The notes under the pieces: generated by a model
Database searches by the model: none
Told to the model about the DNA's origin: nothing
Seen by the model: the letters and a program-made list of their open reading frames with translations, nothing else
Shown: one piece after another, positions 36,520 to 45,759 of the stretch
How positions within the stretch are numbered: the stretch's first letter is position 1
Layout: each line of letters opens with the position of its first letter
Made by a program: the position numbers and the translations under genes
Source of the DNA: Pseudomonas profundi
Lineage (GTDB): Bacteria > Pseudomonadota > Gammaproteobacteria > Pseudomonadales > Pseudomonadaceae
Length of the DNA stretch: 52,426 nucleotides
Reading direction: 5' to 3'
Assembly: GCF_008638305.1 (NCBI RefSeq)
Contig: NZ_VTPZ01000016.1
Location: 35,120-87,545 of the forward strand

Positions 36520-38778
36520 CTAAAACATATCCAGCGGATCAACATCAATTGACCAGCGCACCTTGCGCGCAAGCGGATGCTGTTCCAGCTGTGGCAGCCA
36601 GTTATATAAAAGCTGGTGCATGGTCGAGCGCTGGTCGGCCTGAATCAGCAACTGCGCACGGAAACGCCCCGCCCGCCGCTCCATTGGGGAGGGGACCGGG
36701 CCGAGCAGGTCGACACCGGTCCAGTTACCGACTTCGCATATCTGTTCCGCGAGTTCGCAGGCCTCTTCGAGAAACTGGTTGGCGAGTGCGGCCGAATTGG
36801 CCTCGGCGCGCAGCAATGACAGGAAGCTGTAAGGAGGCAGGAGCGAAGCCTGGCGTGCGGCAAGTTCGCGCTCGGCGATCGCCGCGTAACCATGCTCGGT
36901 CAGATCAATCAACAAGGGATGCTCGGCCATGTGCGTCTGGATCAGTACCTGGCCGGGCTTGTCCGCACGCCCGGCACGTCCGGCCACCTGGGTGATCATC
37001 TGCGCCATGCGTTCGGGGCCGCGGAAATCAGCCGAGAACAGGCCGCCGTCGGCATCCAGAATGGCCACTAGCGTGACGTCGGGAAAGTGATGTCCCTTGG
37101 CAAGCATTTGCGTACCGACCAGCACGCAGGGCTCCCCGCTGTGAATGGTCTTGAGCATCGACTGCATGGCCTGTTTGCGGGACATGGTGTCGCGGTCGAT
37201 GCGCAGCACCGGATAGTCCGGCAGGCAGTTGATCAGAAATTCTTCGGTGCGTTCGGTTCCCGCGCCTAACGGGCGCAGATCCTCTCCCGTGCATTTGGGG
37301 CAGACCCGGTCGACCGGGCGCTGGCTACCGCAGTGATGACAATGCAGATGGTGAGGCGACTGGTGCACCGTCATGCGCGCATCGCAGCGTTTGCATTCGG
37401 CAATCCAGCCGCAATCGTGGCACATCAGCGTCGGCGCAAAGCCGCGGCGGTTGATGAACACCAGCACCTGGTTGCCCTGGTTCAGATGGTCGCGCATTGC
37501 TTGCACCAGCGGCCGGGACAGGCCTGCATCCAGTGGACGACTGCGGATGTCCAGGCATTGAAAGCTGGGCGGCTGGGCGTTCCCGGCGCGCTGGGTCAGG
37601 CGCAGCAGTTGGTAGCGGCCGCGCTGTACGTTGTGCAGGCTTTCCAGTGAAGGCGTAGCCGAGCCAAGCAGAATCCCGATCTTTTCCAGGCGCGCCCGGT
37701 ACACCGCCAGGTCCCGTGCGTTATAGCGAAGGCCTTCCTGCTGTTTATAGGACAGGTCATGTTCTTCATCGATGATGATCAGGCCGGGCCGGGCCAGCGG
37801 GGTGAAGATAGCCGAACGGGTGCCAATCACCACGCCAGCCTCGCCGTCGCGGGCGGCAATCCAGGCATCCAGGCGCTCGCGGTCATTCAGGCCGGAATGC
37901 AGGATGACCACCGGCACGCTGAAGCGGCGACGAAAGCGCTCCAGTGTCTGCGGCGTGAGGCCGATCTCCGGTATCAGCACCAGAGCCTGGCGGCCCTGGC
38001 GCAGGCAGTGTTCGATTGCCTGCAGGTAGATCTCGGTCTTGCCGCTGCCGGTTACGCCTTCCAGCAGCCAGGCCCGAAAGCCGGGCGCAGGCTGGTTACT
38101 TACCGACGCGTGTTCGGGCTCTTGCCTGGCAGGTAAAATCTCGGCGAGTACTGCCGCTTGTTCAGCATTGGCCGTTAACGGCGCTTCATGTAATAAAGGA
38201 AGGGGTTCGTGCACATGATGCTGCGACTGACTGGTCTGCCGCACCAGCCCCTTCTTTTCCAGCGCCTCGAGCGTGGCGCGTGCCAGCCCCCATTGGCTCA
38301 ACAGGGCGTGGGACAAACCATGCGGATGTTGCTGCAGCGTCTGGATGGCGTGTTTCTGTTTGGCGGCGCGGCTGACCGCTGGATGTTCCGGGTAAGCGCC
38401 GGGCAATAATTGCCAGATCAGGTCCTGACGCGCCAGCGCTGGCTCGCCCTGGCGAAGCAGTATCGGCAGCGCGCTGCTCAAGGTGTCGCCCAGGCCGTGC
38501 TGATAATAGCTGGCCGTCCAGGTGCATAATTGCCAGAGCGAATCAGGTAGCAGCGGCTCGAAATCCAGCAGCTCCGTGGCGCGCTTGAGCTTGTTTTCCG
38601 GTACCTCGGAGCTATCGCTCACCTCCGCGATCAGGCCGACCAGTTGTCTGTTACCGAAGGGCACCCGAACGCGCAGGCCCGGACGCAGGGCTTCCAATGG
38701 CGTATTGGCTGGCGCAAGATAATCGAACAGGCGACGCAAGGGTGAAGGCAGGGCAACCTGCAGAATCGGGCCGGACAC
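36520..38778 (-). CDS. priA: Primosomal replication restart helicase PriA
   Basis: A 752-residue superfamily 2 helicase. GTG 38778 is chosen: GGAG lies 6 bp upstream and the protein then begins 'GPILQVALPSPLRRLFDYLAP', the PriA 3'-DNA-binding domain. Walker A is 'GVTGSGKTEIYLQAIEH', the DEAH-like box is 'IIIDEEHDLSYKQ', and the zinc-binding module holds cysteine pairs in 'CHDCGW', 'CKRC', 'CHHCGS' and 'CPKC'. It reloads the replisome at stalled forks. It is divergent from rpmE. Confidence 0.95.
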   Translation of the reverse strand: MSGPILQVALPSPLRRLFDYLAPANTPLEALRPGLRVRVPFGNRQLVGLIAEVSDSSEVPENKLKRATELLDFEPLLPDSLWQLCTWTASYYQHGLGDTLSSALPILLRQGEPALARQDLIWQLLPGAYPEHPAVSRAAKQKHAIQTLQQHPHGLSHALLSQWGLARATLEALEKKGLVRQTSQSQHHVHEPLPLLHEAPLTANAEQAAVLAEILPARQEPEHASVSNQPAPGFRAWLLEGVTGSGKTEIYLQAIEHCLRQGRQALVLIPEIGLTPQTLERFRRRFSVPVVILHSGLNDRERLDAWIAARDGEAGVVIGTRSAIFTPLARPGLIIIDEEHDLSYKQQEGLRYNARDLAVYRARLEKIGILLGSATPSLESLHNVQRGRYQLLRLTQRAGNAQPPSFQCLDIRSRPLDAGLSRPLVQAMRDHLNQGNQVLVFINRRGFAPTLMCHDCGWIAECKRCDARMTVHQSPHHLHCHHCGSQRPVDRVCPKCTGEDLRPLGAGTERTEEFLINCLPDYPVLRIDRDTMSRKQAMQSMLKTIHSGEPCVLVGTQMLAKGHHFPDVTLVAILDADGGLFSADFRGPERMAQMITQVAGRAGRADKPGQVLIQTHMAEHPLLIDLTEHGYAAIAERELAARQASLLPPYSFLSLLRAEANSAALANQFLEEACELAEQICEVGNWTGVDLLGPVPSPMERRAGRFRAQLLIQADQRSTMHQLLYNWLPQLEQHPLARKVRWSIDVDPLDMF

Positions 38779-38837
38779 GGAACACTCCCTGAATAATTCG
38801 TGGCTGATGGTAGCACCAAGGCGCATTCCGAGGATGC

Positions 38838-38865
38838 TTGCGTCTGTGCTTGTTTCTGTTATCAT
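38838..38865 (+). promoter_or_regulatory. Probable sigma-70 promoter of rpmE
   Basis: TTGCGT and TATCAT separated by 16 bp, about 105 bp upstream of the rpmE ATG. Reasonable match; not tested. Confidence 0.45.
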
Positions 38866-38969
38866 CGCCGGCCTGTTTTCCGGTACCAGTGTATGGTAGC
38901 GGTGCGATTATCCAGTGCGGTGCCTGATCATGTTGGTCCGGTGGCGGCACAAAAAACCGAGGAATCACC

Positions 38970-39185
38970 ATGAAAGCTGATCTGCATCCTGTGTACCAAG
39001 ATCTCGAAGCGACCTGCAGCTGCGGTAACGTGATCAAGACCCGTTCCACACTGCGTGAAACTATCCACCTTGACGTGTGCTCCGAGTGCCACCCTTTCTA
39101 CACCGGTAAGCAGAAGATGCTGGACACCGGTGGTCGTATCGAGCGCTTCAATCAGCGTTTCGGTGCACTCAGCACCAAGAAGTAA
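38970..39185 (+). CDS. rpmE: 50S ribosomal protein L31 (zinc-binding type)
   Basis: A 71-residue L31. The zinc ligands are present in 'CSCG' (Cys16, Cys18) and 'CSEC' (Cys37, Cys40), so this is the zinc-containing C+ form rather than the zinc-free paralogue made under zinc starvation. '[33 protein letters not shown]' is the family signature. AGGAATCACC precedes the ATG. Its terminator (39223-39250) lies inside the start of the next reading frame. Confidence 0.97.
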   Translation: MKADLHPVYQDLEATCSCGNVIKTRSTLRETIHLDVCSECHPFYTGKQKMLDTGGRIERFNQRFGALSTKK

Positions 39186-39199
39186 GGATCGGCTGCCAG

Positions 39200-39988
39200 A
39201 TGTTGGCAATGCTCGATACCAGAAAGGCGCTCCTCACGGGCGCCTTTTTTATTGTCTGGCTTTCAGCCCAGTCAGTATTTGCCGATGCCTGCAAGCTCGT
39301 CGGCCCCAGCGAGCCGGTGTCGGTTCGCCATGTCATAGATGGCGATACCCTTGAACTGAGGGACGGTCGACGGCTCCGGTTGATCGGTATCAATACGCCC
39401 GAGATTGGCCGGCGAGGTGAAGCGTCCGAGCCCTTTGCGCAGGCGGCTCGTCGTCGGCTGCAGCAGCTGACCGACGCCCGGGAGCTGCTGCTGTCGGTCG
39501 GCGATGAACCCAGGGATCATTACGGACGCACGCTCGGCCATCTGTTTGCGGCGGGCGCCAATGTCGAAGCGCAACTTCTGCGCGAAGGGTTGGGCTATGC
39601 GTTGGCCGTTCCGCCAAATGTCGAACTGGTTGATTGCCATGCTGTGGCCGAGCGCGTTGCGCGCCAAGGTTCCCTGGGCGTGTGGAAAGGCGCTGCCTTC
39701 ACGCCGGCGGCCAAGGTGGCCTCCGGTGGATTTCAGATTGTCCGCGGTCGGGTGCAATCGGTCAGCAAGGCAGGAAAGTACTACTGGTTGGAGCTTGACG
39801 GTCCGCTGGTGCTACGTATTGCCACTCGGGAGCTTGGCTATTTCAAAGAGCTCCAGGTCGAGAAGTTGGCGGGCAGCGAAGTTGAAGCACGCGGCTGGGT
39901 GATCGACCGTACCCGAGGCAGGTTGAAGCCGGGCCATAAGCCTTTCATGTTGCCCGCCAGTCATCCCCTCATGCTGCAGCGCTACTGA
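39200..39988 (+). CDS. Secreted thermonuclease (SNase-like) family protein
   Basis: A 262-residue protein with a signal peptide ('KALLTGAFFIVWLSAQSVFA') and an SNase-like OB-fold: 'VRHVIDGDTLELRDGRRLRLIGINTPEIGRRGEASEPFAQAARRRLQQL' with the catalytic Asp/Arg region, then 'RDHYGRTLGHLF' and 'LLREGLGYAL'. The C-terminal 90 residues form a second, OB-like segment. Start is ATG 39200 or ATG 39209; ribosome sites are weak for both. The rpmE terminator overlaps codons for 'KALLTGAFF'. It should cut nucleic acids outside the cytoplasm. Confidence 0.85.
   Translation: MLAMLDTRKALLTGAFFIVWLSAQSVFADACKLVGPSEPVSVRHVIDGDTLELRDGRRLRLIGINTPEIGRRGEASEPFAQAARRRLQQLTDARELLLSVGDEPRDHYGRTLGHLFAAGANVEAQLLREGLGYALAVPPNVELVDCHAVAERVARQGSLGVWKGAAFTPAAKVASGGFQIVRGRVQSVSKAGKYYWLELDGPLVLRIATRELGYFKELQVEKLAGSEVEARGWVIDRTRGRLKPGHKPFMLPASHPLMLQRY
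39223..39250 (+). terminator. rpmE terminator embedded in the nuclease signal-peptide codons
   Basis: AAAGGCGC (39223-39230), 9-nt loop, GCGCCTTT (39240-39247), T-run to 39250. It starts 38 bp after the rpmE stop but 23 bp inside the nuclease reading frame. Confidence 0.75.
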
Positions 39989-40076
39989 TCCGCAGCGAAA
40001 ACCATGCCTGCGTCGCTTCATTGCAATGACACATGGATATAAGAATATGTCCTTGACATTGATCTCATGAATGATC

Positions 40077-40105
40077 TTGTTCGTATAGTGGGTTTTCTGT
40101 ATTCT
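40077..40105 (+). promoter_or_regulatory. Probable sigma-70 promoter of maeB
   Basis: TTGTTC and TATTCT separated by 17 bp, 40 bp upstream of the maeB start. Confidence 0.45.
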
Positions 40106-40144
40106 CGGCCGTCCGCATGAGCAACCTGACCGGAAATTTTGAAC

Positions 40145-41407
40145 ATGTCTGATTTGAGAACCGATGCACTCGAGTACCATGCCCACCCGCGTCCGGGTAA
40201 GCTGAGCGTTGAGCTGACCAAGCCGACTGCCACTGCCCGGGACCTGGCGCTGGCCTACAGCCCTGGCGTTGCCGAGCCTGTCCGCGAGATTGCCAAGGAC
40301 GCCAACAATGCCTACAAATACACTGGCAAGGGCAACCTGGTCGCAGTGATTTCCGACGGCACCGCTATCCTGGGTCTGGGTAACCTCGGCCCGCTGGCCA
40401 GCAAGCCGGTAATGGAAGGCAAGGGTGTGTTGTTCAAGCGTTTTGCCGGTGTCGATGTGTTCGATATCGAAGTCGAAGCGGAAAGCCCTCAAGCATTCAT
40501 TGACACCGTCAAGCGCATTTCCTGCACTTTCGGTGGCATCAACCTGGAAGACATCAAGGCACCTGAGTGCTTTGAGATCGAACGCGCTCTGATCGAGCAG
40601 TGTGATATCCCGGTTTTCCATGACGACCAGCACGGTACTGCTATTGTTACCGCCGCAGCCATGATCAACGCGCTGGAGCTGGCCGACAAGAAAATCGAAG
40701 ATGCCAAGATCGTCTGCCTGGGCGCCGGCGCTGCAGCTATCGCGTGCATGAAGCTGCTGGTGAGCCTCGGTTCCAGCGTCGAAAACATCTACATGCTCGA
40801 CCGTAAAGGCGTGATCCACGCTGGCCGTGACGATCTGAACGAATACAAGGCAATCTTCGCCACTGAAACCGACAAGCGCACCCTGGCTGATGCCATGAAA
40901 GGCGCCGACGTATTTGTTGGTCTGTCCGGTCCGAACCTGCTGCAACCGGCTGAGCTGAAGTTGATGGCTGAGAACCCGATCGTATTCGCGTGCTCGAACC
41001 CCGATCCGGAAATCAACCCGGAGCTGGCCCATGCATCGCGTCCTGACGTGATCATGGCTACCGGTCGTTCTGACTACCCGAACCAGGTCAACAACGTGTT
41101 GGGCTTCCCATTCATCTTCCGTGGTGCACTGGATGTTCGTGCTACGCGCATCAACGAAGAAATGAAGATTGCTGCTGTACACGCCATCCGCAAGCTGGCC
41201 AAGGAGCCAGTACCGGAGTACGTCTCTGCAGCTTACGGCGGAATCAGCCTGGAATTCGGCCGGGACTACATCATTCCCAAGCCGATGGATGTCCGTCTGA
41301 TCGAAGAAGTGCCTGCTGCTGTTGCTCAGGCTGCGATCGATTCCGGTGTGGCTACCCTGCCATACCCAGCTCATTACCCGCTGAAGTCAGTCGAAGACTG
41401 CATCTAG
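40145..41407 (+). CDS. maeB: NADP-type malic enzyme
   Basis: A 420-residue malic enzyme converting malate to pyruvate and CO2. The malic domain has 'TATARDLALAYSPGVAEPVREI', 'GNLVAVISDGTAILGLGNLGPLASKPVMEGK' and 'IPVFHDDQHGTAIV'; the NAD(P)-binding domain has 'IVCLGAGAAAIACMKLL'. It is the short form without the C-terminal phosphotransacetylase-like domain of enteric MaeB. The start is ATG 40145, not the TTG 6 bp upstream. The codon choice is strongly biased, which explains a long spurious antisense frame. A terminator follows. Confidence 0.95.
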   Translation: MSDLRTDALEYHAHPRPGKLSVELTKPTATARDLALAYSPGVAEPVREIAKDANNAYKYTGKGNLVAVISDGTAILGLGNLGPLASKPVMEGKGVLFKRFAGVDVFDIEVEAESPQAFIDTVKRISCTFGGINLEDIKAPECFEIERALIEQCDIPVFHDDQHGTAIVTAAAMINALELADKKIEDAKIVCLGAGAAAIACMKLLVSLGSSVENIYMLDRKGVIHAGRDDLNEYKAIFATETDKRTLADAMKGADVFVGLSGPNLLQPAELKLMAENPIVFACSNPDPEINPELAHASRPDVIMATGRSDYPNQVNNVLGFPFIFRGALDVRATRINEEMKIAAVHAIRKLAKEPVPEYVSAAYGGISLEFGRDYIIPKPMDVRLIEEVPAAVAQAAIDSGVATLPYPAHYPLKSVEDCI

Positions 41408-41421
41408 TTCAGCAGGTAAAG

Positions 41422-41447
41422 AAAACCCGCTTCGGCGGGTTTTTTTT
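41422..41447 (+). terminator. Intrinsic terminator of maeB, probably bidirectional
   Basis: AAAACCCGC, TTCG tetraloop, GCGGGTTTT and further T residues. It lies between the convergent maeB and amiB stops and has A-runs on the left that would serve amiB on the minus strand. Confidence 0.93.
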
Positions 41448-41458
41448 GTGCCTGGGAA

Positions 41459-42532
41459 TCAAGGCCCGCATGTCGAAGTGTTCGCCGAATGCAAAAGTTT
41501 TATCTGTATTCCATCTTGCCCCAGCGACGCCTGTATCACATTGCCGGCCTCCCAGTCGGGGTGATCCAACAGCAGGCGCGCCACTGCGGGCTCCAGATGA
41601 TGACGAAAGGCCCGTGCCATGGAGCGTGCGCCGTAGCGCCGATCGAAGCCCTGTTCGCCCAGCCAGTGATGAAGATCGGGGCTGAGCACCAGCTGCAGGT
41701 GGCGTCGCGCCAGGCGCTGGTTCAATCGGGTCAACGCCAGACTTACCAGTTGCCCAACCTGCTCATCACCCAGTCGCTGAAAGCGCACCCGGTGATCTAT
41801 ACGGTTGAGAAATTCGGGCGAGAAGTGTTTTTCCAGCGCCTGGTCAATCAGTCTTGTTTCGCGGCGTAGTTGCCACGGGTTTGGTAGCAGCTTGCGCCAC
41901 CCCTGTTGCTGGCGTTGTTGATAGGTCCACAGCGCCTGCGCGCCGATGTTGCTGGTCATGAAAATCAGACTGTTGCGAAAATCCAGGGTGGCAGTACCGG
42001 AACTGAGGCGCAGCTGGCCGTTATCAAAGATATTCATCAGGGCCCGCACCACCGGCTCGCTGGCCTTTTCCAGTTCATCGAACAGGACGATGCCGGGGGC
42101 GCTGTAACTGCCTTCGATCGCGGCCTTGTCGAAGAGTGTGGTGCCTTCCTTGCTGCCAACGTAGCCGGGTGGGGCACCGGTAAGGGAGGCGGCGTAGTGC
42201 TCCTGCGCCAGGGTATTCATGTCAATCCGACACAGCGCATCGGCTTTGCCATGAATCGCCTCGGCGAGCAGTCGCACGGTTTCGGTTTTGCCCACGCCAG
42301 TGGGTCCCATGAGCAGGATCACCGCGAGCGGTTTACGCGGATCGCCGAGTTCAGCCTTGATCACCATCAGGCTGGCTTCAATGGTATCGAGGGCGGCATC
42401 CTGGCCGACGATGCGTGAGCGCAGCAGCGTCATCACCTGCTGCGGATCAAAGCGAAAACGCGAGGTGTGCGTCAGCGGCAAGGTACCGCTGGCGCGCTGG
42501 TTTTGCTCCAGTACGTCATTGATGAAGGGCAT
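41459..42532 (-). CDS. amiB: AmiB-type ClpB-like AAA+ ATPase of the amide operon
   Basis: A 357-residue single-module AAA+ protein corresponding to the second ATPase domain of ClpB/ClpA. ATG 42532 ('MPFINDVLEQNQRASG') has AAGGA 8 bp upstream. Walker A '[14 protein letters not shown]', Walker B 'IVLFDELEKA', sensor 1 'IFMTSN', arginine finger 'FLNRID' and sensor 2 'YGARSMAR' are complete, so it should hydrolyse ATP as a ring. The pore motif 'GYVGSKEG' suggests threading of a protein. It lacks the N-terminal and M-domain regions of ClpB. Next to amiE it corresponds to P. aeruginosa AmiB. Last gene of the minus-strand amide operon. Confidence 0.85.
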   Translation of the reverse strand: MPFINDVLEQNQRASGTLPLTHTSRFRFDPQQVMTLLRSRIVGQDAALDTIEASLMVIKAELGDPRKPLAVILLMGPTGVGKTETVRLLAEAIHGKADALCRIDMNTLAQEHYAASLTGAPPGYVGSKEGTTLFDKAAIEGSYSAPGIVLFDELEKASEPVVRALMNIFDNGQLRLSSGTATLDFRNSLIFMTSNIGAQALWTYQQRQQQGWRKLLPNPWQLRRETRLIDQALEKHFSPEFLNRIDHRVRFQRLGDEQVGQLVSLALTRLNQRLARRHLQLVLSPDLHHWLGEQGFDRRYGARSMARAFRHHLEPAVARLLLDHPDWEAGNVIQASLGQDGIQIKLLHSANTSTCGP

Positions 42533-42598
42533 GTCTCGCATCCTTGTCTGCGGCTTGTACGAAGCAGTCAAGCGGCCCCGTTGGGCCGCAGTTCAGCC

Positions 42599-43645
42599 TC
42601 AAGCGCCGGCTTCCCGGTCACGTCCGGGATGCGGGAGCTCCCCGACCGGGCAGTCAGCCACGCCGATGGTGCCGCGGGTCATTTTCTCCACATCCTGCTG
42701 CGCCTTTTCCGCATCCAGCACCCAGGTACGGTAGAAGTCGAACGGACAGTCCGCTACACCGCGATCACCGTCGCCGGAGTTGTACACACCGGTATAGCCA
42801 CGGTGTAGCAACTTGAACAGATGGTTCTGCGACTGATCGTTGGTCCGCGCATCGCGGATCTGCGAGACGGATAGCTGGGCGTACTGAATGCCCATTTCCT
42901 CTTCGCCGCATTCGCCCAGGGTGCGACCGTCAAAGCCGATGATCGCCGAGTGACCAAAGTAGGAATACACGCCATCGAAGCCGCTGGCATTGGCCACGGC
43001 GACATAGCAGTTGTTGGCCCAGGCCATGCTTTTCGACATCATCACCTGCTGTTCCTTGGCCGGATACATGTAGCCCTGGCAACGTACGATCAATTCGGCG
43101 CCTTTCATCGCGCAGTCGCGCCAGATCTCCGGGTAATTACCGTCGTCGCAAATGATCAGGCTGATCTTCATGCCCTTGGGGCCTTCGGTGACATAGGTGC
43201 GGTCGCCGGGATACCACCCTTCGATCGGACACCAGGGAATACACTTGCGGTACTTCTGCACGATTTCGCCCTGATCGTTGATCAGCACCAGGGTGTTGTA
43301 TGGCGCTTTATGCGGATGCTCTTCATGTTGTTCGCCGGTCAACGAGAAGATGCCCCAGGTGCGGGCCTGCTTGCAGGCTTCACTGAATATCCGGGTTTCG
43401 TCCCCTGGTATGGTGGTGGCGGTGGCCATCATTTCGTCGTTGTCGTACATGATGCCCATGGTGCTGTATTCCGGGAACACCACCAGGTCCATGCCGGGCA
43501 GCCCGCGCTTCATGCCGATAATCATGTCGGCAATCTTGCGGGCATTCTCCAATACCTCATCCCTGGTGTGCAGACGTGGCATCTTGTAGTTGACGACCGC
43601 CACACCAACAGTGTCCGGGCTGCTTGAAATATCACCGTGACGCAT
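42599..43645 (-). CDS. amiE: Aliphatic amidase AmiE
   Basis: A 348-residue nitrilase-superfamily amidase, strikingly similar to P. aeruginosa AmiE from 'MRHGDISSS' onward. The catalytic triad Glu59 ('VVFPEYS'), Lys134 ('IVQKYRKC') and Cys166 ('[11 protein letters not shown]') is intact. It hydrolyses acetamide, propionamide and similar short amides to acid plus ammonia in the cytoplasm. GGAGA lies before the ATG. It starts 24 bp after the sigma-54 activator gene and is followed after 66 bp by amiB, so it belongs to the fmdA-led operon. Confidence 0.97.
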   Translation of the reverse strand: MRHGDISSSPDTVGVAVVNYKMPRLHTRDEVLENARKIADMIIGMKRGLPGMDLVVFPEYSTMGIMYDNDEMMATATTIPGDETRIFSEACKQARTWGIFSLTGEQHEEHPHKAPYNTLVLINDQGEIVQKYRKCIPWCPIEGWYPGDRTYVTEGPKGMKISLIICDDGNYPEIWRDCAMKGAELIVRCQGYMYPAKEQQVMMSKSMAWANNCYVAVANASGFDGVYSYFGHSAIIGFDGRTLGECGEEEMGIQYAQLSVSQIRDARTNDQSQNHLFKLLHRGYTGVYNSGDGDRGVADCPFDFYRTWVLDAEKAQQDVEKMTRGTIGVADCPVGELPHPGRDREAGA

Positions 43646-43669
43646 GGTTCTTTCTCCGTATCAAATGGG

Positions 43670-45310
43670 TCAGATGTGTGGGCGTTCGATACCCAGCTTG
43701 CTGACCCGGTAGCGAAGCTGCCTCAGGCTTATATTCAATCGCCGTGCAGCTTCGGATTGGTTGTTGTTGGTCAGCGCGAGCATGCTGCGGATGACCTCCG
43801 CTTCGTCCTGCTGGACCCAGTTATAGGAACGGCTGTAGCTGCGGCGGTCATCACCGGCGGCTTTTGGTTCGGGTACTGTCGCGATCACGTGCGGCAGGCC
43901 ATGGGATCTTTGCGGAATGGTAATGGCGCTTTCCGAGGCCAGGCTCTGGTGGAGTTGCTCGCCGTTGATCAGATCCTGATCACTGGTCAGCGCGGTGCGT
44001 TCAAGCACGTTCTGTAGCTGGCGGATGTTGCCCGGCCAGTCAAACTGCTCCAGCACGGCGAAGGCATCCGCCGCCAGGCTCCAGTTGCGCTCGTAGTGAT
44101 GATTGAGCTCGTTGAGAAAGTGCAGCGCCAATTGCCTGATATCGTCCTGGCGATCACGCAGGGGCGGAAGGTGCACCGGTACCACATGCAGCCGATAGAA
44201 CAGATCCAGACGGAAGTTGCCCTGGTTGACCGACTCCTGCAGATTGACGTGGGTAGCGGTGATCACCCGGAAGTCCACCGGGACCGACTGCATGCTGCCG
44301 ATCGGGTCGACCTTCTTTTCCTGTAACACGCGCAGCAGCTTGGATTGCAACGCGAGCGGCATATCGCCGATTTCATCGAGGAACAGCGTGCCCCGGTCGG
44401 CCTGGATGATCTTGCCCAGCTTGCTGTGCGAGGCGCCGGTGAAGGCACCTTTGACATGCCCAAACAGCTCGGACTCGAGAAGATCGGCCGGAATCGCAGC
44501 GCAGTTAATGCAAATAAAGGGTTGTTCCCGGCGGTCGCTTTGCTGGTGAATCATGCGCGCGAATTTTTCCTTGCCGGTCCCTGACTCGCCCAACAGCATG
44601 ACCGGGGCATCGCTTCGTGCGACCTGAATGGCCGAACGCACCGCGTCCATCAGCGACTGGCTGGTGCCGAGAATGCCGTGCGCAAGGCTTTGTTTGAGCA
44701 TCCCCTCGACAGCGATGCTGTGGCGAAGATGCTGGTTTTCCTTGACCAGATGAGCGGTCTGTTCCACGACGAAACTATGAATGCGCAGTAGCTGGCCGAT
44801 CATCGCCGCCGCTACGCGCAGCAAGCTTATGTCGTTATCGAAGGGCCGTTCGTGCAATCCCTCACGCTGTACCGACAAGACGCCGATTGGCGTCCCGGTC
44901 TCGAGAATGGGTATGGCGATAAAGGCCATGCGGCCGCCCCGGTGGTGAGACAACTCGGTGATGCGGCGGATAAACAGCGGCTCCTTATCCACATCCGGCA
45001 CCAGCCCGATGGAACCCGTACGCATGACGTAGCCGGTTACCCCCTCATTGAAGTTGAGGTTGAAGCGCCCGGCCTTCAGGTCGTCAATCGACAGGCCATA
45101 GGAATAACGCACCTGAAGGGTGCTGGTGGGCGCGTCCGGCAGGCTAACCCGGCCACAATTCAGACCATAGAGCTGCGACAGCAGCCGGAGCAGTCCCTGA
45201 ATGGTGCGCGGCGCGTCCAGGGGTTTCTCCATCAGCTTGGCCATTTCCAGGATGACCACCAGTTCACGCTTCATCTGTTGGGTTACCCGTTCCGGGGAGG
45301 AAATCATCAT
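43670..45310 (-). CDS. Sigma-54-dependent transcriptional activator with GAF domain
   Basis: A 546-residue enhancer-binding protein of NifA-like layout. A GAF sensor domain (about 20-185, '[22 protein letters not shown]...[24 protein letters not shown]') precedes the AAA+ domain with '[16 protein letters not shown]', the sigma-54 loop 'KGAFTGA' and '[12 protein letters not shown]'. A Fis-type helix-turn-helix ends it ('[39 protein letters not shown]'). No receiver domain is present, so it is probably ligand-controlled by an amide or related metabolite. Encoded within the operon it likely activates, hence autoregulated. Confidence 0.92.
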   Translation of the reverse strand: MMISSPERVTQQMKRELVVILEMAKLMEKPLDAPRTIQGLLRLLSQLYGLNCGRVSLPDAPTSTLQVRYSYGLSIDDLKAGRFNLNFNEGVTGYVMRTGSIGLVPDVDKEPLFIRRITELSHHRGGRMAFIAIPILETGTPIGVLSVQREGLHERPFDNDISLLRVAAAMIGQLLRIHSFVVEQTAHLVKENQHLRHSIAVEGMLKQSLAHGILGTSQSLMDAVRSAIQVARSDAPVMLLGESGTGKEKFARMIHQQSDRREQPFICINCAAIPADLLESELFGHVKGAFTGASHSKLGKIIQADRGTLFLDEIGDMPLALQSKLLRVLQEKKVDPIGSMQSVPVDFRVITATHVNLQESVNQGNFRLDLFYRLHVVPVHLPPLRDRQDDIRQLALHFLNELNHHYERNWSLAADAFAVLEQFDWPGNIRQLQNVLERTALTSDQDLINGEQLHQSLASESAITIPQRSHGLPHVIATVPEPKAAGDDRRSYSRSYNWVQQDEAEVIRSMLALTNNNQSEAARRLNISLRQLRYRVSKLGIERPHI

Positions 45311-45364
45311 GCTGTGCGGGCTCCGGTATCTGGGGTGAACGTCCCCGGCCCGGCTGCACAGCGG

Positions 45365-45688
45365 TTAGTGGCTGATCATCCAGGGACGGCGGGGGCCGGT
45401 TTGTTGCTTGAGTGCCGGCGGTTGTCCATCGGCGCGTGGCGTATGGCTACAAGCACCGGAACTGCAACAACTGTGCCCGTGGCTTACCTTCGGGGCATGG
45501 GCGCTGCGCTCGTTGGTCTCATGAGCGGTGCGTTGTTGTGTGTTGAGGATCTGCAGACGCGGCGCGCACACCAGCCGCTGCATGGCTTGTCCGCAGTCGG
45601 GACAGTTGCGCGGCGTATCGCGCTCGGCGCTGGGCAATAGCGCTTCGAAGACCCCGCACGCGGGGCAGTCGAAATCATAAATCGGCAT
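45365..45688 (-). CDS. fmdB: FmdB-type zinc ribbon protein
   Basis: A 107-residue protein. The N-terminal 40 residues are the FmdB zinc ribbon: 'MPIYDFDCPACGVFEALLPSAERDTPRNCPDCGQAMQRL' with CxxC pairs. The rest is low-complexity and includes a Cys/His-rich patch 'HGHSCCSSGACSH' that could bind metal. FmdB was named as a regulatory protein in methylotroph formamidase operons; its biochemical role is unsettled. It lies 71 bp downstream of fmdA. Confidence 0.85.
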   Translation of the reverse strand: MPIYDFDCPACGVFEALLPSAERDTPRNCPDCGQAMQRLVCAPRLQILNTQQRTAHETNERSAHAPKVSHGHSCCSSGACSHTPRADGQPPALKQQTGPRRPWMISH

Positions 45689-45759
45689 ATGGATGCTTCC
45701 TGACGGTGCAAAGGGGGCTGACGGGTTGCTCCATGGCGGAGCAACCGTTTATCAGCGCT

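Noticed and set aside
39812..41374. A 520-codon open frame on the minus strand opposite maeB and the nuclease end
   Set aside because: It is antisense to a well-conserved enzyme, shows no recognisable domain or ribosome site, and is explained by biased codon use in maeB.
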